A stretch of DNA of 64,000 bases, from contig CM062816.1 in assembly GCA_031772625.1 (NCBI GenBank), positions 1,667,691,385 to 1,667,755,384 on the forward strand, read 5' to 3'. Below, in pieces: positions 58,301 to 64,000 of the stretch. Below the pieces are notes generated by a model. The model was not told the DNA's origin. It did not search any database and worked only from the letters and a program-made list of their open reading frames with translations. The DNA comes from Pinus tabuliformis (lineage: Eukaryota > Streptophyta > Pinopsida > Pinales > Pinaceae). Every line of letters starts with the position of its first letter. Position 1 is the stretch's first letter. The position numbers and the translations under genes were made by a program.

Positions 58301-59763
58301 TGTAATACCCCTTGGTAAACATGTAAATATTTGAATTACATTGTTGAGTTAGTTGGAAGGTTATGGACTATGTTAAACGGTATAATGTGAATAATTATAA
58401 ACATGAATGTTCATTTTTATTAATAAAAAGAATTTAAAAAGTTAGCCATAAAATTATGGGGAAAGTAATGCTATAGTGAGTTTCATATTCCATAACAACT
58501 AAATATAGTAACGGGCATAGGTAGTTTCTTGCCCAAACTGCTCTCCCTGGAGATAAAACATCTCATATGGGAAAAGGAGGCCAAGAGGGAACAAGAGAGC
58601 TGACGGAACCTTGGAGGATAGAGACTGTAATAAAATTAAACCTCTGACAGGATGTTGTAGAGGGATGAAAGACGCTACCTGACATAGAGTTTTTTATTTG
58701 GTTGGCTAGTGGAACTCTATTTGAAACCCTAAACTGAAGCTGGTTGGGATCATGTGGTCTTGGGTGAACCTATTAAGGTTCTCAATCTAAAAAAAATTCT
58801 AGATATGAGAGTGGCTCAGGGCGAGAGTACCAATGGTATTATTAGTTCTCATAGTTGGGAGGACATTCCTTTTTCCCTATGGTTTTGTGGTAGGCTGAAA
58901 GTAAGAACAAATAAGTAATACAGAACCTGTGGTCTCTAATAATTTATTGTTTTCAGAGAAGAAAGTTGTTATTTATGTGTGAAATCTGCAAACTCCAAGA
59001 TAAGGTTGAATGGATGATTTACTGTATCAAAAGTGACTATCATATGCTAACAATAAGGTGAATTTAATGTTCCTTGAATAAATATAGAGTTATTTATTTA
59101 AGGAAAGTTAAACAATGGTATAATCTATAAAGAATCACAACAATAGTGATAGACAAGACCATAGGAAAACTAAGTTAGAATTGTATCCTCTAAGAGGTTT
59201 AGGTTAGTGTCAGGTTGGTTCCTGGGCCCAACTAAGTCATTAGTAGTCCCAAGAGGCATGCATTGTAACAAAACTCATAAAATAAAATGTAAACGAGTAG
59301 ACAATAGTGGTGCCTTATAAATGATTATCATGGTGTCCAAGTTAAAGAAAGAAAAACTGGCCTAGGAATTATCACAAGGTTATTGTGAAATATACTATGG
59401 AAAAATTCTACAAACCATAATATATTCCTCACATATTTTTAGTTCAATGAAATATATATTTTGCAACAGTGAATCAAAATTTTCTATAGTATTAATTCAA
59501 AATAGTTAATATGACTTTTATACAGTGTAGAATGCGTAAACATGGTCCTCTCTATGGAAGCCGAAAATAAAAGAACAAATGAGAATTTCAAACACCTTGC
59601 ATTAATAGGAAAAGTAACACATAATCAACTATTGAAACTACAATTACAACTAAAATTTCTTAGAAATAGCTATTTTATATTAAGAGTCCCAAGTCTTCAT
59701 GAATAAGGATAAATAATATTTGTCGATTTGAATTAAAGCTTAAATGGTATATGAATTGTAACA
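58301..59763 (+). repeat. E3 3' LTR, distally shortened
   Basis: Direct match to 50815-52340 with scattered substitutions and a ~60-bp deletion near 59640. Similarity ends around GAATTGTAACA at 59763. Weak likeness at about 59790-59850 (GTGGTGGGCCTTCCTACCC) to 53240-53300 suggests the LTR once ran further, with an internal deletion. Confidence 0.8.
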
Positions 59764-60792
59764 ACTTGACATTTGTGGATAGACACTAGGAATGCAACTA
59801 AAGGAAGCAAAGAAGTAGTGGTGGGCCTTCCTACCCTCTGATCCACACTCAAATATATTATGTCTACTAATTAAGATATCAAAACTCCTACCCTCTAATC
59901 CACAGTCAAATATATTATGTCTCCTTCACTCTCTTTTTACATTTAGAATTTTGAGTTGAAAATGCTATTGTTAGCTATTATAGATGACCATTTGAAAATA
60001 TAATCATTTGTTATTTTGAATGACACAATCTCCTAGGAAGCTAATTTTGTATAACTTTGTTGTAATTTTGAATGACACAATATTAATTTTTTGGTGCAAC
60101 ATTTTTTATTAATATAAATTTCTCAAATTTTGTTAAAAAAATTAATATTGATATTTGTCATTTTTAATTATAATTAATATGAATTTTTCCCATAAAATGT
60201 AGCTTAAGTTGAAATTACCATGTTATAAAATTTTATCAAAGCATGACATTCGAAATTCATAACCTCTTTTAAGTTAGGCAAAAAAAAAAATTAATATATA
60301 TTTTTATTTTAATAGCTAATTAATTAAATATTAATAAAATAAAATAAGAAAAAATTATTTTAGTAGTTTAAATATTCGTAAATCATTATTTCTGTTATGG
60401 TTTTTGAATTTTTCTCTAGCTTCCAATGATAAAAGGAAAGCAATATTTCTTTTTTTTTAAATAAGGAGAAAATAATTTTGAATTAATAGATACAAAGTTA
60501 TAATTTCATTAAAGATTTTATGATAAAATTTTAATTATATATATATATATATAAAAAGAAACAATGATGAGTGTTATTAAAAAAGAAAATAGATATCTGA
60601 CTCAAAATAGTTATGTCTTTAGAATTGCCAATATCTCTTGTGGGTTTGGAATTGAGCGAGATGGTTCAATCCAAACATCCAAATAAGAACTCTATAATAA
60701 AAAAAAATAAAAATATGCTTTCCAATTAAAGATTTTCAAAATACTCCAAAATTTTTATATATTACATTCTATTATGGTTTCGACTTGGCTTG
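59764..60792. other. AT-rich stretch, nothing recognised
   Basis: Contains a ~45-bp direct repeat (CCTACCCTCTRATCCACASTC followed by AAATATATTATGTCT, about 59829 and 59888) and a TA microsatellite near 60537-60555. No gene. Confidence 0.5.
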
Positions 60793-60972
60793 ACTTATAT
60801 AATTACTACAGTGAAAGATGTGAGCACTTGGTCAACAAATATTTAGATAATAAGATATCTACTTTATTAGAAATTACAAAGTACTTATATAATTACTACA
60901 GTGAAAAATGTGAGCACTTGGTCAACAAATATTTAGATAATAAGATATTTACTTTATTAGAAATTACAAAGT
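60793..60972. repeat. 90-bp tandem duplication
   Basis: Two units (60793-60882 and 60883-60972) differ at three or four positions. Because 90 is a multiple of three, the 68-codon frame through them (60774-60980) has a 30-residue direct repeat (starts YLYNYYSE). I do not think it is a gene: no context, strongly AT-driven composition. Confidence 0.85.
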
Positions 60973-61119
60973 ATATGTAATTCAAGAAACACTATCACTC
61001 AATGACTAAAAACTCCAAAATTTTCACCATAAACAACAAGGCCAAAACTATAAACAACCAAAATACTCACCCTCTAAATAATTCCTCCATATAAACTTAA
61101 TTAGAGATAATTAGTTTAT
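60973..61119. other. Short spacer, nothing recognised
   Basis: AT-rich, no feature. Confidence 0.4.
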
Positions 61120-61810
61120 ATTATTATATTATTTTTTAATAATTACTTAATCTATTAATTTAATATATCTCTTTATTTTAAAAATAATAAAAAGTATTTC
61201 ATAATTGAATGGTTAACTATTTTCTCATTTATTTATATACTAAATCTAACGCTATACTTTATATAAAATAAAACATATAATAATTAAATTATACTTTATA
61301 TAAAATAAAGTATATAATAATAAATAAATTTAATTTAACTTAACTTAAATAATCATTGTTCATAAATTTTCCTATAAATAAAAATAATATCATAAAAATG
61401 AATTCACAAAATAAAAATGAATTTATATAAATACTAAAAAAAAAAAAAATTAAACAATTTTTTTAACATTACTTTTGGTAATTTTTCCTAACAATAAAAT
61501 GTACAAATTATACGACAATAAATATATTTGTAAAGAAAGTATACAACATCAATCTTTCATAACATTATAGTGAGAAATAATATTTATTAATTTTTATATT
61601 AGAATAATATTACATTAATTTATATTTCAATTGAATATGAAATATAATTTATTAAAATTATTTACATTAGCTATATTGAAGTGCGCACGCATTCATATCC
61701 ACTTATAGAATTAGATATTTGACCCTTGCCTTTGTAAAACCACTATACTCTATACCATCAACTTCTCAAAAATTTCAATACTTGTAAAGTTGTAGTCCAT
61801 ATTCTAAATT
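61120..61810. repeat. AT-rich dispersed repeat, probable copy 3
   Basis: The right part (TATTTCAATTGAATATGAAA, then ATTTATTAAAATTATTTACA, then CATTCATATCC and TCTCAAAAATTTCAATACTT) follows the same order as 1080-1210 and 32920-33040, but is more diverged. Low-complexity composition weakens the comparison. Confidence 0.4.
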
Positions 61811-62038
61811 AATAATATATCTTCAACAATCTAATCTCATTTACATATCAACCCATCCACGTACTCGAAACGTTATTGACACTCTTATTTCTTACTTATT
61901 TTTAAATTAGCACACTTCCAAATGGAAAGAAAGGGATTGTCGGAGTGGATGGGGATTTTTAATATTTTTAATAAAATTTTGAAATAAATAATTAAAAAAA
62001 TTAGAGATTTGAAAATGTTTCTTAATTACTAATTTAAA
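61811..62038. other. Spacer, nothing recognised
   Basis: AT-rich DNA without features. Confidence 0.4.
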
Positions 62039-62152
62039 TAAGATACATGGTAACAATAGTGCGGTTATAGTCTATAAAGAGATTCTTTTTTAATAAGATA
62101 CATGGTAACAATAGTGCGGTTATAGTATATAAAGAGATTTTTTTTTTTAAAG
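62039..62152. repeat. 57-bp tandem duplication
   Basis: TAAGATACATGGTAACAATA followed by GTGCGGTTATAGT and ATAAAGAGATT occurs at 62039 and 62096, each ending in a T-run. A partial third GTGCGGTTAT lies at about 62168. Confidence 0.8.
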
Positions 62153-62644
62153 AAGATTGGAATTTAAGTGCGGTTATTATATATAGGGCTTTTTAAAAGA
62201 ATGGTGGAATCTGAATAAAGAGAGGGTTGGATATTTGTGTGGTTTATTGGTGTAATTTAATTAGAAATTAAAAGTATATGTTATTTAGAAATAGAGTAGT
62301 TTAATTTATAGACAAAAGTTTTTTTTGTCCAGGTGTAAATTTTAATCAATAGAATTTTTAAAAATTGAATTTAGATCGTTTAATTTGTAGAATTTTGGGT
62401 GTTGAATTTATTTGAAGTTGTTGTTAGTGTGATATTTTGGAGTTTCCTTGTCAAGGGGAAAAATTTGTGGTGAAATTTTGATTTTTGTTATTTAAACTAG
62501 TTTTTTTTACTATATATATGGATTAACTCTTCGTGCACTTCTATTGTGTAGGGGTTACTCATCAAACTTGTGATTTCAATGAATTCCTACGGGATTTTAG
62601 AGATTTTAGAGAAATTAGACCAGAAAAATCCACGCCAAAAGCTT
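62153..62644. other. Spacer, nothing recognised
   Basis: AT-rich DNA with a TATATATGG stretch near 62511 that could be read as TATA-like; there is no gene downstream to support a promoter. Confidence 0.4.
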
Positions 62645-62844
62645 CCCAAAAAATACCACTAAAGACAACTCGAATCTATTTATATAAGTGCCCATGACAT
62701 GAATGAATACTTCTCACCAACTTCTCTTTGATAACATGTACGATCCCAAAAAATACCACTAAAGCCAACTCGAATCTATTTATATAAGTGCCCATGACAT
62801 GAATGAATACTTCTCACCAACTTCTCTTTGATGACATGTATGAA
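62645..62844. repeat. 100-bp tandem duplication
   Basis: Two nearly identical units (62645-62744 and 62745-62844) start CCCAAAAAATACCACTAAAG and contain AAGTGCCCATGACATGAATG and CTTCTCACCAACTTCTCTTT. Confidence 0.88.
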
Positions 62845-63296
62845 TATGAAATTGCCATTGAGTTATTAAATCTGAATATAATTACTTCAATATTTTATCT
62901 TTAAATATATTTTTAAATTATATTATATTTTATCAAATTAAATGTAGAAAGTGAATAACTAATAAGAAACGTACCTGGAATATACTAGTTCATGGTATAA
63001 TATTGTTTCCAAAATAACATAGTTAATCTTTTATGCAAATGATAACTATGTACATTATTTTAGGTAAAACCAATATAACCAATAACTTTTATCATACTTA
63101 TATGCAAAATATTCTTAACTTTAACACAATTAAAATGTGTAAACGCATATTTTTATTTTCCAAAAATAATATAACTTTCACACACAAATCCATACAATTT
63201 TTTCAATACAATATACAAGACTTATTTATCCTCTTATGAGGTTCCTCTATATTTTTTTGCAAAATGTTCAGTAACATATATACTTATCATTTATTA
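62845..63296. other. AT-rich stretch, nothing recognised
   Basis: Short AT-driven frames only (for example 63033-63239). No recognisable feature. Confidence 0.5.
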
Positions 63297-63297
63297 G

Positions 63298-63324
63298 TCC
63301 CTGCCCCTTCGGGGTAGTAGGACT
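63298..63324. other. Hairpin with TTCG loop
   Basis: GTCCCTGCCCC TTCG GGGTAGTAGGAC forms a stem of CCCC/GGGG closed by a TTCG loop, with GTCC/GGAC at the base and an unpaired region between. UUCG tetraloops are unusually stable in RNA. There is no T-run or gene beside it, so I do not call it a terminator. Confidence 0.35.
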
Positions 63325-63739
63325 ATTGTAATCGATTTGTAGCATTTTCAATAATAGGCACAGAAACCAAGCAACAAACGGAATTCATTAACCTAAGTTT
63401 CAAGTTTATATTCCATAAATCACTTTTTTTTAACCAATACGAAATTTCTACCGCTATTTCGACCACTAAGAATTTTAGAGATCTTATTTGGCCTCATATC
63501 GAGGCCAGGATCTGGGCAAACTTAGGATAAATCTTCATTTAACTTATGGATTCAATGAATTTCTGAAAATGGAAACTAATGCTAGCATTAATTAATAAAC
63601 ATTAAATATTTGTTATGTGGATACTTGGTAATGTTTGGTAATGTTTACTTAGTTAATATATCACACGACACACCACCAAATCAGGACATCAGGTGCACAG
63701 ATGGCTCTGTGCATGTATTGGTGTGGTGTCAACCTAACC
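63325..63739. other. Intergenic DNA, nothing recognised
   Basis: No gene, RNA or repeat was identified. Confidence 0.4.
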
Positions 63740-64000
63740 TCTGTCAAAGAGATGAATAGGAGGGTGCGACTATGATCTCCTTCTGTTTCTTCTCCTCCAA
63801 ACCTCTGTTAAGAGAGTTGAAATCACGTTCTATTTCTTCTCATCCGGACCTCTGTTAACAGAGTTGAAATCACACACAGCTGAAATCTCTAGTAATCAAC
63901 AGTAGCAGGCCACTGAAATCTCTATTAATCAGCAATAGCAGGCCACTGAAAGTTTCTTTACATCCGAAATCTGAGAGGTTAATTAGCAATAGCGGGCCAC
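63740..64000. repeat. Short tandem repeats at the window end, possible LTR
   Basis: Two overlapping repeat series: CCTCTGTTAAVAGAGTTGAA at about 63800 and 63851, with ACCTCTGTCAAAGAGAT before them, and GCAGGCCACTGAAATCTCTA with ATTAATCAGCAATAGC at about 63905 and 63948, running off the window with GCGGGCCAC. The CCTCTGTTAACAGAG block is itself a small palindrome. This may be the start of another LTR or satellite. Confidence 0.5.

Larger units (their letters stand above)
50815..59763 (+). mobile_element. E3: decayed Ty3/gypsy-type LTR retrotransposon
   Basis: LTR starts match at 50815 (TGTAGTATCCCTTGGTAAAC) and 58301 (TGTAATACCCCTTGGTAAAC). The second follows a polypurine tract (AAAGGGGGAGA). 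LTR similarity continues to at least 52340 and 59763. A primer-binding-like TGGTATTAGATCC at 53711 suggests that the 5' LTR really ends at 53708 and that the 3' LTR has lost its distal part. Inside, a reverse transcriptase trace and a chromodomain-type pol end survive. No target-site duplication was found. By LTR divergence E3 appears older than E2. Confidence 0.82.

Noticed and set aside
62511-62530. TATATATGG as a promoter
   Set aside because: TATA-like strings are common in this AT-rich DNA and no gene follows.

Overview
This looks like nuclear DNA from a land plant, and I can find no intact single-copy host gene in it. It is AT-rich and built from nested, decayed retrotransposons, satellite-like arrays and AT-rich filler. 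The plant assignment rests on L1-type LINEs with the plant DUF4283/zinc-knuckle ORF1 and a C-terminal RNase H, on Ty3/gypsy elements primed by initiator tRNA-Met, and on a captured fragment of a pinoresinol-lariciresinol-reductase-like gene. Long LTRs, heavy decay and hammerhead-like repeats would suit a large gymnosperm genome, but that is a guess.

Layout. 1-443: a 61-bp satellite rich in TTGACC. 444-4340: AT-rich repeat, an old retroposed remnant and a 173-bp near-perfect palindrome. 4341-6597: a tandem array with a period of about 540 bp. It is interrupted by a full-length LINE (LINE-A, 6598-14091, minus strand, 13-bp target-site duplication) and resumes at 14105. LINE-A has an ORF1 and ORF2 broken by four stops and one frameshift, plus an extra open frame at its 3' end. 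14169-16284: a second, older LINE fragment (LINE-C). 17453-18560: a foldback element next to a minisatellite. 19461-32285: a decayed Ty3/gypsy element (E1) with very long LTRs. Its 3' LTR carries a short LINE-like insertion (27492-29418) encoding only an ORF1 protein, with a ubiquitin-like domain of exactly 76 residues ahead of DUF4283 and a zinc knuckle. 33548-41908: a long-LTR element on the minus strand (E2) with a 5-bp target-site duplication and only 2.2 kb inside; one LTR carries the reductase fragment. 41909-46690: small tandem repeats, a TIR fragment and a two-block 57-bp minisatellite. 46700-49520: a third LINE ORF1 remnant (LINE-B), perhaps cut by a Copia-type LTR. 50815 to about 59763: a third, more decayed gypsy element (E3). 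59764-64000: AT-rich DNA with short tandem duplications.

Order of events. The tandem array came before LINE-A. E1 came before the 367-bp duplication in its LTR or formed with it, and the ORF1-only LINE inserted later. E2 inserted once, after its ancestor had already picked up the reductase fragment, because both LTRs keep traces of it.

The items I rate highest are the ubiquitin-like/DUF4283 fusion in an ORF1-only LINE, the reductase fragment in the predicted transcribed part of the E2 LTR, and hammerhead-ribozyme-like motifs at 2642-2814 and 30998-31036. Statements about protein families are from memory of their motifs; no database search was run.
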